A stretch of DNA of 40,159 nucleotides from Alphaproteobacteria bacterium (GCA_022822125.1 JAJECF010000190.1:1-40159), one strand, 5' to 3'. Shown: positions 31,484-39,833, numbered from the stretch's first letter. Notes: generated by a model not told the origin, from the sequence alone. Program-made: numbers and translations.

Positions 31484-32238
31484 TCGTTCCGAAGGGCCTG
31501 CTGGACGGGCATATCGCCGTCATCACCGGCGGCGGCTCCGGCATCGGGCGGGGCACGGCGCATGCGCTGGCCGAGGCGGGAGCCCGGGTTGCGGTCGTGG
31601 ACATGGACGGCGCTAAGGCCGAGGCGGTCGCCGGCGAAATCGGCCCGGCGGCGCGGGCCTACCCGGTGGATGTCACCGATGCGGACGCCTGTCAGGCGCT
31701 CGCCGGCAGGGTGCATATCGAGATCGGCCCTGCCTCGATCCTGTTCAACAATGCCGGCATCGTGCGCCGGGCGGGGATGTCCTCGAACACCGCGCGGCAG
31801 GACTGGGACGACACCATCGCGGTCAATGTCAACAGCCTGTTCTACATGACGCACGCCTTTCTGGACCAGTTGAAGGAGACGAAGGGCCGGATCGTCAATA
31901 CCGGCTCGATCCAGTCCCATGTCCACACCCCCAATTCGGTCGTCTATACGACCTCAAAGGGCGCGGTGAAGAACTTCACCGTAGGGCTGGCGGCGGAGCT
32001 CGGGCCCTTCGGCATCCGCGTCAATGCGGTCGCGCCCGGGCTCATCTTCACGCCGATCAACGAGGAAGGCATCCAGAAGAACCCGGACATGCTGGCGCGT
32101 TTCATGCGCCATATCCCGATGGGCCGCCCCGGCGCGCCGGAGGACATTGCCGGCCCGGTGCTCTTCCTGGTCTCGGACCTGGCCCAATATGTCACCGGCG
32201 TCACCATCGCCGCCGACGGCGGCTACCTCACCGTCTGA
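31480..32238 (+). CDS. SDR family oxidoreductase
   Basis: The 252-residue enzyme has VITGGGSGIGRGTAHALAEAG, VDMDGAKAE, NNAGIVRRAG, INTGSIQSH-type active-site serine (RIVNTGSIQSHVH), YTTSKGAVKNFT, and RVNAVAPGLIFTPI, ending in YVTGVTIAADGGYLTV. The start codon overlaps the previous SDR's stop (31480-31483), giving translational coupling. It resembles gluconate-5-dehydrogenase/3-oxoacyl-ACP-reductase-type SDRs, but substrate cannot be fixed. The EthD-type gene follows after 25 bases. Confidence 0.92.
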   Translation: MIVPKGLLDGHIAVITGGGSGIGRGTAHALAEAGARVAVVDMDGAKAEAVAGEIGPAARAYPVDVTDADACQALAGRVHIEIGPASILFNNAGIVRRAGMSSNTARQDWDDTIAVNVNSLFYMTHAFLDQLKETKGRIVNTGSIQSHVHTPNSVVYTTSKGAVKNFTVGLAAELGPFGIRVNAVAPGLIFTPINEEGIQKNPDMLARFMRHIPMGRPGAPEDIAGPVLFLVSDLAQYVTGVTIAADGGYLTV

Positions 32239-32263
32239 GCATGGAACGGGGAAAGGACCGGCC

Positions 32264-32938
32264 ATGACCGTCAAGGCCGCCATCGTCTTCAAGCGCAAGC
32301 CCGGCATGGACCTGGAGGCCTTCCGGTCCTACTGGCTGAACGAACACCCGAAGGCCGTGCTGAAAATGCCGGGCCTGGTGCGCTACTGCCAGAACCACCC
32401 GCTGCCCGGCGGCTACGCCAAGGGCGAACTCGCCTGCGACGGCGTGGCCGAGACCTGGTGGGAAGACATGGAGACGCTACGGCGCAACGCCGCCCTGCCC
32501 GTATTCCGCGAGCTCTGCGAGGATGAGGCGCGCTTCATAGACCGGGACAGCATGGCGACGCTGCTGGTCGAGGAGCATGTCATCGTGGACGGCCTGCGCC
32601 CCGCGGACGGCGTGAAGAACATCGAACTCGTGGTCCGCAAGCCCGGCATGGAGGTCGGCGCCTTCCAGGACTATTGGCGCGGCACGCACGGGCCGCTCGC
32701 CGCCGGCATCACGCAGATCCGCCGCTATGTGCAGAACCATGTCCGGCCGGGCGCCTATCGGGACGGCAGGCAGCCGGCTCTGGACGGCCTCGCGATCACC
32801 TGGTTCGACGACACCGACGCCATGCGCGCTTCGGCCGCCTCGGCGCCCTATGCCGCCACCCGCGCCGACGAGGCCGCTTTCATCGACGAAGCCCGCCTCG
32901 CTTTCGTGGTGACGAAGGAGCATGTCATCAAGGGGTGA
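32264..32938 (+). CDS. Tandem EthD-domain protein
   Basis: The 224-residue product contains two copies of an EthD-like ferredoxin-type domain. The first is VFKRKPGMDLEAFRSYWLNEHP...LVRYCQNHPLPGGYAKG...WWEDMETLRR. The second is VVRKPGMEVGAFQDYWRGTHGPL...IRRYVQNHVRPGAYRDG...WFDDTDAMRA. Single EthD domains usually dimerise, so the fusion may mimic a dimer. EthD-type proteins accompany oxidative breakdown of ethers and aromatic compounds, often without a proven catalytic role. GAAAGG precedes the ATG, and the gene ends the SDR operon. Confidence 0.87.
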   Translation: MTVKAAIVFKRKPGMDLEAFRSYWLNEHPKAVLKMPGLVRYCQNHPLPGGYAKGELACDGVAETWWEDMETLRRNAALPVFRELCEDEARFIDRDSMATLLVEEHVIVDGLRPADGVKNIELVVRKPGMEVGAFQDYWRGTHGPLAAGITQIRRYVQNHVRPGAYRDGRQPALDGLAITWFDDTDAMRASAASAPYAATRADEAAFIDEARLAFVVTKEHVIKG

Positions 32939-32968
32939 CCGCGCCCCTTCGGCAACGCGGCTATCCTC

Positions 32969-33451
32969 CTACCGGTCCGACAGCGACGAGCCCGGCCAGT
33001 CCGGGTCCGGTTCGCGCGGCTCCGGCACGAGGCCTGCGCTCCGGATCGCTTCGATGGCGCAATATTCGTCCTTTTCGGAGGTGTCGCCGCTGACGCCGAC
33101 GGCCCCGACGGTGACGCCCTTCGCATTTTCGACCAGCACGCCGCCCGGCACCGGGATGAAGCGCCCGTCCGACGCTGCGGCGAGCGCGGCCTGGAAGGCC
33201 GGGCGGGCGGCCAGCCGGTCGCGGATGAGGCGGCTGGAGATGCCCATGCCGAGCGCGCCCCAGGCCTTGCCGAAGGCGATGTCGAAGCGCAGCAAGCCGG
33301 AGCCGTCCTCGGACTGCATGGCGACGGGCCTGCCGCCCGCATCCAGCGCGACGACCGTAAGCGGCAGCAGGCCGGCCTCGCGCCCGAGCCTGAGCGCCTC
33401 GGTCACGATGGCATTGGCCTCGGCCAGAGAGAGACTCGTCTGCAGGCGCAT
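32969..33451 (-). CDS. GlcG/HbpS-like haem-degrading family protein
   Basis: The 160-residue protein opens MRLQTSLSLAEANAIVTEALRLG and has VVALDAGGRPVAMQSEDGS, then FGKAWGALGMG, and GGVLVENAKGVTVGAVGVSGDTSEKDE. This is the GlcG/HbpS-type fold, often beside glycolate or diol pathways and, in HbpS, binding haem. No signal peptide is seen, so it is cytoplasmic, and a haem role is uncertain. The ATG at 33451 starts the conserved part; longer upstream frames are shadows. It is divergent from the DUF1326 gene. Confidence 0.87.
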   Translation of the reverse strand: MRLQTSLSLAEANAIVTEALRLGREAGLLPLTVVALDAGGRPVAMQSEDGSGLLRFDIAFGKAWGALGMGISSRLIRDRLAARPAFQAALAAASDGRFIPVPGGVLVENAKGVTVGAVGVSGDTSEKDEYCAIEAIRSAGLVPEPREPDPDWPGSSLSDR

Positions 33452-33556
33452 CGGGCAACTCCTCATTCTTGCTCGCCGGGCCGCAAAACCTGTTGTGCCG
33501 CCCGCCCGCGAACCGATACCATCGTCAGCACGACAGCGACAGCTTCGGAGGCTCTC

Positions 33557-34204
33557 ATGGCGGATACGCCGACTTGGCGCATAGTGGGAGACTGGTTCGA
33601 CAATTGCAGTTGCGCCATCGCCTGTCCCTGCACCTTCGCGCAGCCGCCGGACAACGGCTATTGCGAGTCGGTCCTCTTCTGGCATGTCACGCGCGGGCAT
33701 TACGGGGACACAGTGCTCGACGACCTCTCCTTCGTGCGCGTCGGCCGCTGGGACGGCGATTTGTGGGGCGGCAGGGTCAAGGGCGAGGCCGGCGTCTTCA
33801 TCGACGACCGCGCCGACGAGGCCCAGGCCGAGGCGCTCGCGGCCATTATCAGCGGCCGCGCCGGCGGCTTTCCCGGCAAGGTGGCCGCGCTGTTCACCGA
33901 GGGCCGGCAGTTGCGCGGCATGGAGCGCGCGAAGATTTCCTTCGAGATTACGCCCGACCAGTCGCGCTGGGGCGTCGATATCGCCGGCAAGGTCAGGGCC
34001 TGGGCGGAGGCGCTGACGGGGCCGACAAGCAATCCCGGCGAATATCCCCGGCTCGCCAATGCGCCGGGGTCGGAAACCGGCCCGGGGCCGCAGCTCGTGA
34101 CATGGGGGAAGGCGACCGTGTGCAAGGTCGATGCCTTCGGCTTCGACTTCTCCTGGGATGTCAACTCCGCCAAGCACATCCCGTTCGACTGGACGGGGCC
34201 GTAA
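33557..34204 (+). CDS. DUF1326 domain protein
   Basis: The 215-residue product begins MADTPTWRIVGDWFDNCSCAIACPCTF: Cys17, Cys19, Cys23 and Cys25 form a CxCxxxCxC cluster typical of DUF1326 and probably metal-binding. The rest follows the family, for example GYCESVLFWHV, GRWDGDLWGGRVKGEAGVFIDD and the C-terminal FSWDVNSAKHIPFDW. The family is nearly always beside a DUF2182 membrane protein, as here. Its role is not established. The two genes are convergent in this window (gap 15 bases), not co-directional. Confidence 0.9.
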   Translation: MADTPTWRIVGDWFDNCSCAIACPCTFAQPPDNGYCESVLFWHVTRGHYGDTVLDDLSFVRVGRWDGDLWGGRVKGEAGVFIDDRADEAQAEALAAIISGRAGGFPGKVAALFTEGRQLRGMERAKISFEITPDQSRWGVDIAGKVRAWAEALTGPTSNPGEYPRLANAPGSETGPGPQLVTWGKATVCKVDAFGFDFSWDVNSAKHIPFDWTGP

Positions 34205-34219
34205 GGCGCGCGCGGTCGT

Positions 34220-34966
34220 TCAGATCAGGACAGCCGCGCCGGCGGCGAGCAGCGCCGCGCCGTAAACCCGGGTGAGCCAGGCCGGCAGGCGCGGCCATTT
34301 CTCGAGCGCGACCGCGACAGCGAGGAACAGGATCCAGACCGGGTTCATGACGCCCGCCGCGAAGAGCAGCAGCATGAGCGCCCAGCAGCATCCCGCGCAC
34401 CAGGCGCCGTGCTTCAGCCCCATCGCGAACGCGCCGCCCACGCCCTCGCGCCATTCCGCCAGAAGGAAGCCGAGCGGCGTGCGGCAATGCCTGAGGCAGG
34501 CCCGCTTCAACGGCGTGAACTGGTAAATCCCCGCCAGGAAGAGCAGGCCCGCCGTCAACCGCTCCGAGTTGCTGACGATCATCGGCGTCAGCATACCGCC
34601 GGCCTGCAACAGCCATTGCGCGCCGGCGGCGAGGGCGGACCAGCCGATCCACACCAGCAGATAGGCGCCGGCGAAGGCCAGCGGCCTGGACGCCCCGGCA
34701 TTGCAGCGCTCGGCGGACTCGAAGGCGAGGATGGCGGGCGCGGCCGAGGGCAGCATCATGGCGACCATCATGCCGGCCCACATGACGAACACCGCAGCCG
34801 CCGTTTCCGCGGACCAGGCGGTATCGAGCGGCATTGCCAGACGGACGAGGGGATGCGCCATGTCATGCGTCATCCAGGCGACGAACGCCCAGCCCGCTGC
34901 GGAGACCAGCCCGACCGCCGTCCAGAGTTGCGCCTGCCGCAGAAACCGGCGGACCGCCGCCTGCAT
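34220..34966 (-). CDS. DUF2182 membrane protein
   Basis: The 248-residue product is an integral membrane protein with about seven hydrophobic segments. It contains the DUF2182 features AAAVFVMWAGMMVAMMLPSAAPAIL, FTPLKRACLRHCRTP and HGAWCAGCCWALMLLLFAAGVMN, with conserved cysteines and methionines that may bind a metal. It partners the neighbouring DUF1326 gene in many genomes. The function is unknown. The ATG at 34966 (MQAAVRRF) is the family-like start; a frame further upstream would take in non-conserved sequence. Confidence 0.88.
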   Translation of the reverse strand: MQAAVRRFLRQAQLWTAVGLVSAAGWAFVAWMTHDMAHPLVRLAMPLDTAWSAETAAAVFVMWAGMMVAMMLPSAAPAILAFESAERCNAGASRPLAFAGAYLLVWIGWSALAAGAQWLLQAGGMLTPMIVSNSERLTAGLLFLAGIYQFTPLKRACLRHCRTPLGFLLAEWREGVGGAFAMGLKHGAWCAGCCWALMLLLFAAGVMNPVWILFLAVAVALEKWPRLPAWLTRVYGAALLAAGAAVLI

Positions 34967-35011
34967 CGTCCATCGCTCCCGGATGCGTGGCGCCGGGGAG
35001 TCTACCCCGGA

Positions 35012-35176
35012 ATGTCCGCAAGCCGGAGCCGCTTCTGGCAGTATAGCGGCGACGACATCGTCGATGATTTCGATCTGGACAGGAACATTGTCGACTTCTC
35101 CCAATTCGGCCCGAAGATCGACCGGGAAGACCTGAGAGAAAAGATCACGGAGGTAATACCAACGGCACCGGGTTGA
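35012..35176 (+). pseudogene. RTX/hemolysin-type C-terminal remnant cut by a repeat
   Basis: From an ATG at 35012 the frame reads SASRSRFWQYSGDDIVDDFDLDRNI, then VDFSQFGPKIDREDLREKI. This resembles the segment after calcium-binding RTX repeats in serralysin- or hemolysin-type proteins (DxIxDFDxxxDxIDFS...DLxxxI). It breaks off at ITEV, where the dispersed repeat begins, and stops at a TGA inside the repeat. No upstream RTX repeats or secretion genes are present, so it is a stump of a larger gene, not a working protein. The resemblance is by motif only. Confidence 0.55.
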
Positions 35177-35365
35177 GACTCACGGGCAAATGCCGCCCTG
35201 CACCTCCGCTCCTCCTCATCCTGAGTAGCCGACCGGAGGGAGGCGTATCGAAGGATCGTCCCGCCGGCGGCGCGGTCCTTCGATACGCGGCTGGCGCCGC
35301 TACTCGGGATGAGCTACGGCAGCCGAGGTGCCGCGCCATAGGTTTCGATCAACGACTGCTGGTAT
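35156..35365. repeat. Dispersed repeat, copy B
   Basis: It starts ATACCAACGGCACCGGG and ends GCTGGTAT, with the same internal hairpin as copy A (GCGTATCGAAGGAT against TCCTTCGATACGC). It is about 90 bases shorter than copy A because it lacks the CCTGTCCTGAG/CTCAGGACAGG pair and neighbouring bases. It interrupts the RTX-like remnant. Confidence 0.85.
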
Positions 35366-35501
35366 GAACCGGACAACAGTCGAACAGGTCCGGGCATGAC
35401 GGGTTGGGGCCGCCGGGATCGCCTTTCGACCCGGGCCGGAAATCGCCGCCTGCCCGGAACCGCGCCGGGACAAACGTCGCTCGCTGTGGCAGGATGGCGC
35501 A

Positions 35502-36524
35502 ATGACAACGCAGGCGATTCCCCTTTTCGACCTCGGACGCTTCGAGAGCCCGGACGCGGCGGAGGCGGCGTCCGCCGCGCGGGACCTCGACCGGATCTGC
35601 CGCGACATCGGCTTCGTCGTGATCCACAATCACGGCGTGCCCGAAGCGGTCGAGACCGCGCTCTACGACGCCGCGCAATCCTTCTTCGATCTGCCGCTCG
35701 ACGCGAAGATGACCGTGCGCCGCCCCCGGCACGACCAGAACCGCGGCTACATCCCCTATGGCGAGGAGACGCTGGCCCGGATGCACGGAGGCGACACGCC
35801 GCCGGATTTCAAGGAAGTCTTCGCCATCGGCCCGTTCGGCCGCCCGGACGACCGCTACCATTCACACGCGCTGTCGTATCCGAATTTCGCCCCCAATCTC
35901 TGGCCGGCATCGCCGCCGGCGCTGAAACCCGCGATGAGGGCGTATTTTCTGGCGCTCGAAGACCTCTCCTTCCGGCTCGCCCGCTGTTTCGCGCTAGCGC
36001 TCGGCCTTCCGGCCGACTGGTTCCGGGACAAGCTCGACCGCCATGCGAGCCAGCTCCGCCTGCTGCACTATCCGGCGCCGGACCGGGAGCTGGAGCCGGG
36101 CCAGCTGCGTTGCGGCGTCCATACCGACCTCGGCATGATGACGATCCTGCGCAATGAAGCGGCGGCGGGCGGCCTGCAGGTGCGCCCGCGCGGCGGCGGC
36201 TGGGTCGATGCGCCCGCCATCGACAACACCTTCATCGTCAATATCGGCGACCTGCTGATGCGCTGGACCAACGACCGCTGGGTCTCGACGCCGCACCGCG
36301 TCGCCGTGCCCGAAGCCGAGGCGCGGTCCCGCTCGCGCCGGCTCTCCATCGGCTATTTCACGCGGCCGAATTACGACGCGCCGATCGCCTGCATCCCGAC
36401 CTGCGCAGACGCCGCGCACCCGCCGCTCTACGAGCCCACCACGGTCAAGATCTACAACGACGCCCGCTTTGCCCGCGGCGCCGGCCCCCGTCATCCCGCG
36501 CCGGCCGGGGCCAACGGCGCCTGA
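35502..36524 (+). CDS. 2-oxoglutarate/Fe(II) oxygenase (isopenicillin N synthase family)
   Basis: The 340-residue protein begins with the DIOX_N-type region (IPLFDLGRF...DIGFVVIHNHGVPE) and carries the catalytic metal triad His207 and Asp209 in GVHTDLG with His265 in VSTPHRVAVP. The RxS motif (Arg280, Ser282 in RRLSIGYF) contacts 2-oxoglutarate. FKEVFAIGP in the first half is common in this family. It is a soluble oxygenase of unknown substrate; isopenicillin N synthesis itself is not implied. It is flanked by dispersed repeats on both sides. Confidence 0.9.
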   Translation: MTTQAIPLFDLGRFESPDAAEAASAARDLDRICRDIGFVVIHNHGVPEAVETALYDAAQSFFDLPLDAKMTVRRPRHDQNRGYIPYGEETLARMHGGDTPPDFKEVFAIGPFGRPDDRYHSHALSYPNFAPNLWPASPPALKPAMRAYFLALEDLSFRLARCFALALGLPADWFRDKLDRHASQLRLLHYPAPDRELEPGQLRCGVHTDLGMMTILRNEAAAGGLQVRPRGGGWVDAPAIDNTFIVNIGDLLMRWTNDRWVSTPHRVAVPEAEARSRSRRLSIGYFTRPNYDAPIACIPTCADAAHPPLYEPTTVKIYNDARFARGAGPRHPAPAGANGA

Positions 36525-36547
36525 GCGGAAGACCGCCCCGCCGTCTC

Positions 36548-36760
36548 ATACCAGCGGTACCGGGTTGAGACTCACAGGCAAATGCTGCCCGGCACCCCCG
36601 CCTCTCCTCATCCTGAGTAGCCGACCGGAGGGAGGCGTATCGAAGGATCGTCCCGCCAGTGGCACGTCCCTCGATACGCGGCTGGCGCCGCTACTCGGGA
36701 TGAGGACAAAGGACCGGGGCTACGGTAGGGAGGCCCCGCGCCATCGGTTCCGATCAACGA
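36548..36760. repeat. Dispersed repeat, copy C with flanking 11-bp duplication
   Basis: It begins ATACCAGCGG and ends GATCAACGA, matching copies A and B. The flanking CCGCCGTCTCA occurs at 36538-36548 and again at 36761-36771, which may be a target duplication. The right-hand duplicate includes the hemB stop codon. The internal CGTATCGAAGGATCG/CGATACGCG hairpin is retained. Confidence 0.8.
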
Positions 36761-36768
36761 CCGCCGTC

Positions 36769-37815
36769 TCACTCCCCGGCCAGAAGCGCGCAGGCCTCCA
36801 TGGCGGCATAGGTGAGGATGGCGTCGGCGCCGGCGCGCTTGAAGGCCATCAGGCTTTCCAGCAGCACGAGGTCGTAGTCGAGCCAGCCGCGCTCGCCCGC
36901 CGCCTTGAGCATCGAATATTCGCCGGACACATTATAGGCGACCGTCGGCGCGCCGAAACGCTCCTTCACCCGGCGGATGACATCCAGATAGGGCAGGCCC
37001 GGCTTGACCATCACCATATCGGCGCCTTCGGCAAGGTCGGCCGCGATTTCCCTGAGCGCCTCTTCCGTGTTCGCCGGGTCCATCTGGTAGGTCTTCTTGT
37101 CGGCCGCGCCGAGCGCGCCGGCGGAGCCGACCGCATCCCGGAAGGGCCCGTAAAAGGCCGAGGCGTATTTCGCCGAATAGGCGAGGATCGAGGCGTCCTC
37201 GTGCCCCGCCGCGTCCAGCGCATCGCGAATGGCGCCGACCCGCCCGTCCATCATGTCCGAGGGCGCGATCACATCGCAGCCGGCCTCGACCTGCACCCGC
37301 GCCTGCTCCGAGAGCACATGCACGGTCTCGTCGTTCAGGATGCGGCCCTCGCGCACGATGCCGTCCTGGCCGTGCGTGGTGAACGGGTCGAGCGCCACAT
37401 CGCAGACGACGCCCATCTCCGGCGCGGCCGCCTTCACCGCCCGGATCGCCCGGCAGACGATATTGGCGGGGTCCAGCGCATGCTCGCCGTCATGCGTCTT
37501 GAGCGCGGGATCGACATGGGGGAACAGCGCCACGGCCGGAATGCCCGCGTCCCGCGCCTCCTGCACCCTCTCCACCAGGAGTTCGACCGACCAGCGGCGC
37601 ACACCCGGCATGGAGGGCACCGGCGCCGCCACGCCCTCGCCGTCCGTGACGAAGAGCGGCCAGATGAAGTCCTGCGGCCCGAGGCGGCTTTCGGCGACCA
37701 GGGCGCGCGTCCAGCCGGCGCGGCGGTTGCGCCGGGCGCGCAGGCGCGGATAGGCCCCGAGCGGGCGCGCCGGCGCCGCATAGCGCGGCAGGTCTGTTTC
37801 GCGGTCTCTTGGCAT
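36769..37815 (-). CDS. hemB: Delta-aminolevulinic acid dehydratase HemB
   Basis: HemB joins two 5-aminolevulinates into porphobilinogen in haem and tetrapyrrole synthesis. The 348-residue product has the Schiff-base lysine in AYSAKYASAFYGPFRDA (Lys216), the second active-site lysine in MVKPGLPYLDVI (Lys271), and CDVALDPFTTHGQDG (138-152). In zinc-type enzymes that stretch supplies three cysteines; here aspartate and alanine take their place, marking the Mg-dependent alphaproteobacterial type. The ATG at 37815 was chosen for its GGGGGAGGAG ribosome site; one 15 bases upstream is possible. A TTGACC/TATTGG pair with long 19-base spacing lies upstream. It is divergent from the DUF1989 gene. Confidence 0.95.
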   Translation of the reverse strand: MPRDRETDLPRYAAPARPLGAYPRLRARRNRRAGWTRALVAESRLGPQDFIWPLFVTDGEGVAAPVPSMPGVRRWSVELLVERVQEARDAGIPAVALFPHVDPALKTHDGEHALDPANIVCRAIRAVKAAAPEMGVVCDVALDPFTTHGQDGIVREGRILNDETVHVLSEQARVQVEAGCDVIAPSDMMDGRVGAIRDALDAAGHEDASILAYSAKYASAFYGPFRDAVGSAGALGAADKKTYQMDPANTEEALREIAADLAEGADMVMVKPGLPYLDVIRRVKERFGAPTVAYNVSGEYSMLKAAGERGWLDYDLVLLESLMAFKRAGADAILTYAAMEACALLAGE

Positions 37816-37842
37816 GGACTCCTCCCCCATGCGGCAAGAACG

Positions 37843-37873
37843 CCAATACGCCATTCCGGGCGCATCCGGTCAA
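37843..37873 (-). promoter_or_regulatory. Weak candidate hemB promoter
   Basis: On the minus strand TTGACC (37873-37868) precedes TATTGG (37848-37843) with a 19-base spacer, 28 bases upstream of the hemB start. The spacing is longer than ideal, so this is only a candidate. Confidence 0.3.
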
Positions 37874-37966
37874 CGCTGCGAAAGCGCGCATGGCCGAAAA
37901 TGCGCCTTGACCCGGCCCGGCCGCGCGCCTCATCCTGCCGCGTCCGGCCAGCAAGGGAGGCGCGCC

Positions 37967-38566
37967 ATGTCCGGCCTTCAAACGATCCCCGCACGCAGCG
38001 GCAAGGCGGCGTTCGCGCGCAAGGGGCAGAAGGTCAGGGTCGTCAACACGCATGGCGAGCAGGTGGTGGACACATGGGCCTTCGCGCGCCACGACCTGCG
38101 CGAGTTCATGTCCATGGAGCACACCCGCGCAACGCTCACCAGAATACGCCCCGCGCTCGGCGACGCGCTTTACAGCAACCGGCGCCGGCCGATCCTCACA
38201 CTCGTCGAGGACACCTCGCCCGGCATCCACGACACGCTGATGGCGGCCTGCGACAATTACCGCTACGGGCTGCTGGGCTGCACGGAATATCACGACAACT
38301 GCACGGACAATCTGGCGGCCTGCCTTTACGAGCTCGGCCTGACGCCGCCGGAGACGCCCTCGCCGCTCAACCTGTTCATGAACATTCCCTGGACGCAGGA
38401 CGGCGGCCTCTCCTTCGACGCGCCGGTGACGAAGCCGGGCGATTACGTGCTGTTCGAAGCCCATCTCGATGTCGTCGTCGCCTTCTCCGCCTGCCCGCAG
38501 GACATCCTGCCGATCAACGGCGTGGGGCGCGAGCCGACGGAGGCGCATTTCGAGATTCTGGACTGA
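37967..38566 (+). CDS. DUF1989 urea carboxylase-associated family protein
   Basis: The 199-residue product belongs to the DUF1989 family, often coded near urea carboxylase or amino-acid degradation genes. Features are VRVVNTHGEQVVDTWAFA at the start, FMSMEHTRATL, and the conserved cysteine region CDNYRYGLLGCTEYHDNC, ending FSACPQDILPINGVGREPT. No urea carboxylase gene is nearby, so the function is open. The ATG at 37967 is preceded by GGGAGG; a longer frame from 37814 runs into hemB and is rejected. Confidence 0.85.
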   Translation: MSGLQTIPARSGKAAFARKGQKVRVVNTHGEQVVDTWAFARHDLREFMSMEHTRATLTRIRPALGDALYSNRRRPILTLVEDTSPGIHDTLMAACDNYRYGLLGCTEYHDNCTDNLAACLYELGLTPPETPSPLNLFMNIPWTQDGGLSFDAPVTKPGDYVLFEAHLDVVVAFSACPQDILPINGVGREPTEAHFEILD

Positions 38567-38573
38567 GCGGCGT

Positions 38574-39755
38574 TCAGTCCAGCTGCAATACCATCGCCTT
38601 CAGATAGGCGGATTCCGGCAGCATGGGATGCAGCGGGTGGTCGGGGGCGGCGCCGGCCATGCGCAGCGTGCGGCCCGCGCGCCCGGCCAGCGCCAGGCCG
38701 CGCGCGACCTCGGCGGCGAAGGCGTCCGCGGTCACATTGTGCGAGCAGGAGGCCGCCAGCAGGAAGCCGCCCGGCGCGACGAGCCGCGCGGCGAGGCGCG
38801 CAAGCTTGCGGTAGCCGCGCAGGCCCGCGCCCAGGTCCTTGCGCGAGCGCACGAAAGCCGGCGGATCGGCGATCACGAGGTCGAAACTCTCCGGCGCCGC
38901 GGCTTCCAGGAAGGCGAAGGCGTCGGCCCGTTCCGTGCGCACTCGTTCGCCGACGCCGTTCAGCGCCGCCGCGCGGTCGGCGAGCGCCAGCGCCGGACGG
39001 GAGCGGTCCACCAGCACCGCCTCGCGCGCGCCGGCCAGCGCCGCCCTTACGCCGAAGCCGCCGAGATAGGCATAGAGGTCCAGCACCCGCGCGCCGTCGG
39101 CGAGGCCCGAAGCGAAGGCGCGGTTGTCGCGCTGGTCGTGGAACCAGCCTGTCTTCTGGCCCCCGAGCGGATCGCAGAGGAAGCGGCAGCCGCCCTCGAC
39201 GAGATCGACCGGTTCGGCCGGGGCGCCGAAGACGAGCCGGGTCTCCGCCTCCAGCCCCTCCAGGCCCCGCTGGGCGCTGTCGTTGCGGAAGATCAGCGCG
39301 TCGGGCCGCAGCACGTCCCGCACGGCCTCGACCAGCGGCGCTTCGAGCCTCGCCATGCCGGCGCTGTTGAGCTGCGCCACCGCCACGCCGCCGAAGAGAT
39401 CGAGGATGAGCCCCGGCAGGCCGTCGGCCTCGGCATGGACGACCCGGCACCAGGGCGCCAGGCCCAGCCGTTGCCGCAGCGCCAGGGCGGCGCCGAGCCG
39501 TTCCGCCAGCCAGTCCGCGCCGATCTCCCGGTCCGAGTCCGGGTCGAGGCGGCGGACCGCGGCGAGCGCGCGCGGGTTGAACATCGCCGCGCCCAGCGCC
39601 CGGCCATCGGCGCTCTCCAGCCGGACAAGCGTTCCGGGCGGCAGCGCCCGCGCCTCCGCCGACATGGCGATTTCATTGGCGTAAGCCCAGGGATGCCCCG
39701 CCCGGAGGCGCTTCTGCCGGCCGGGCAGGAGCCGGACGACGGGTCGCGGTTCCAT
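38574..39755 (-). CDS. rlmI: RlmI-like class I rRNA cytosine methyltransferase
   Basis: The 393-residue protein has an N-terminal PUA-like part (RLLPGRQKRLRAGHPWAYANEI), an EEHAD domain and a C-terminal Rossmann methyltransferase. It shows KTGWFHDQRDNR, VLDLYAYLGGFGVRAA (SAM motif I), FDLVIADPPAFVRS (motif IV) and ASCSH with the likely catalytic cysteine. This matches RlmI, which methylates 23S rRNA. Length fits E. coli RlmI closely. The start at 39755 begins the conserved part; upstream ATGs at 39767 or 39773 are possible. It ends 7 bases after the convergent DUF1989 gene's stop. Confidence 0.85.
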   Translation of the reverse strand: MEPRPVVRLLPGRQKRLRAGHPWAYANEIAMSAEARALPPGTLVRLESADGRALGAAMFNPRALAAVRRLDPDSDREIGADWLAERLGAALALRQRLGLAPWCRVVHAEADGLPGLILDLFGGVAVAQLNSAGMARLEAPLVEAVRDVLRPDALIFRNDSAQRGLEGLEAETRLVFGAPAEPVDLVEGGCRFLCDPLGGQKTGWFHDQRDNRAFASGLADGARVLDLYAYLGGFGVRAALAGAREAVLVDRSRPALALADRAAALNGVGERVRTERADAFAFLEAAAPESFDLVIADPPAFVRSRKDLGAGLRGYRKLARLAARLVAPGGFLLAASCSHNVTADAFAAEVARGLALAGRAGRTLRMAGAAPDHPLHPMLPESAYLKAMVLQLD

Positions 39756-39833
39756 AAGCCGCCACATTCCCATATCCGCGCCCGCCGGGCCAGACGCCCC
39801 GCGCGGCAGCCGGCGGGCCGCCCCCTTGCGACA

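Larger units (their letters stand above)
34967..35501. other. Gap with an RTX-like gene remnant and a repeat copy
   Basis: Between the DUF2182 gene and the oxygenase I see a 5'-to-3' gene remnant (35012-35176), one dispersed repeat copy (35156-35365) and about 135 bases up to the oxygenase start without further features. No intact gene is supported here. Confidence 0.6.

Noticed and set aside
36598..36720. CRISPR-like array made of repeated CGTATCGAAGG units
   Set aside because: The units are paired inverted arms of a hairpin repeat, not evenly spaced direct repeats with unique spacers, and there are no cas genes.
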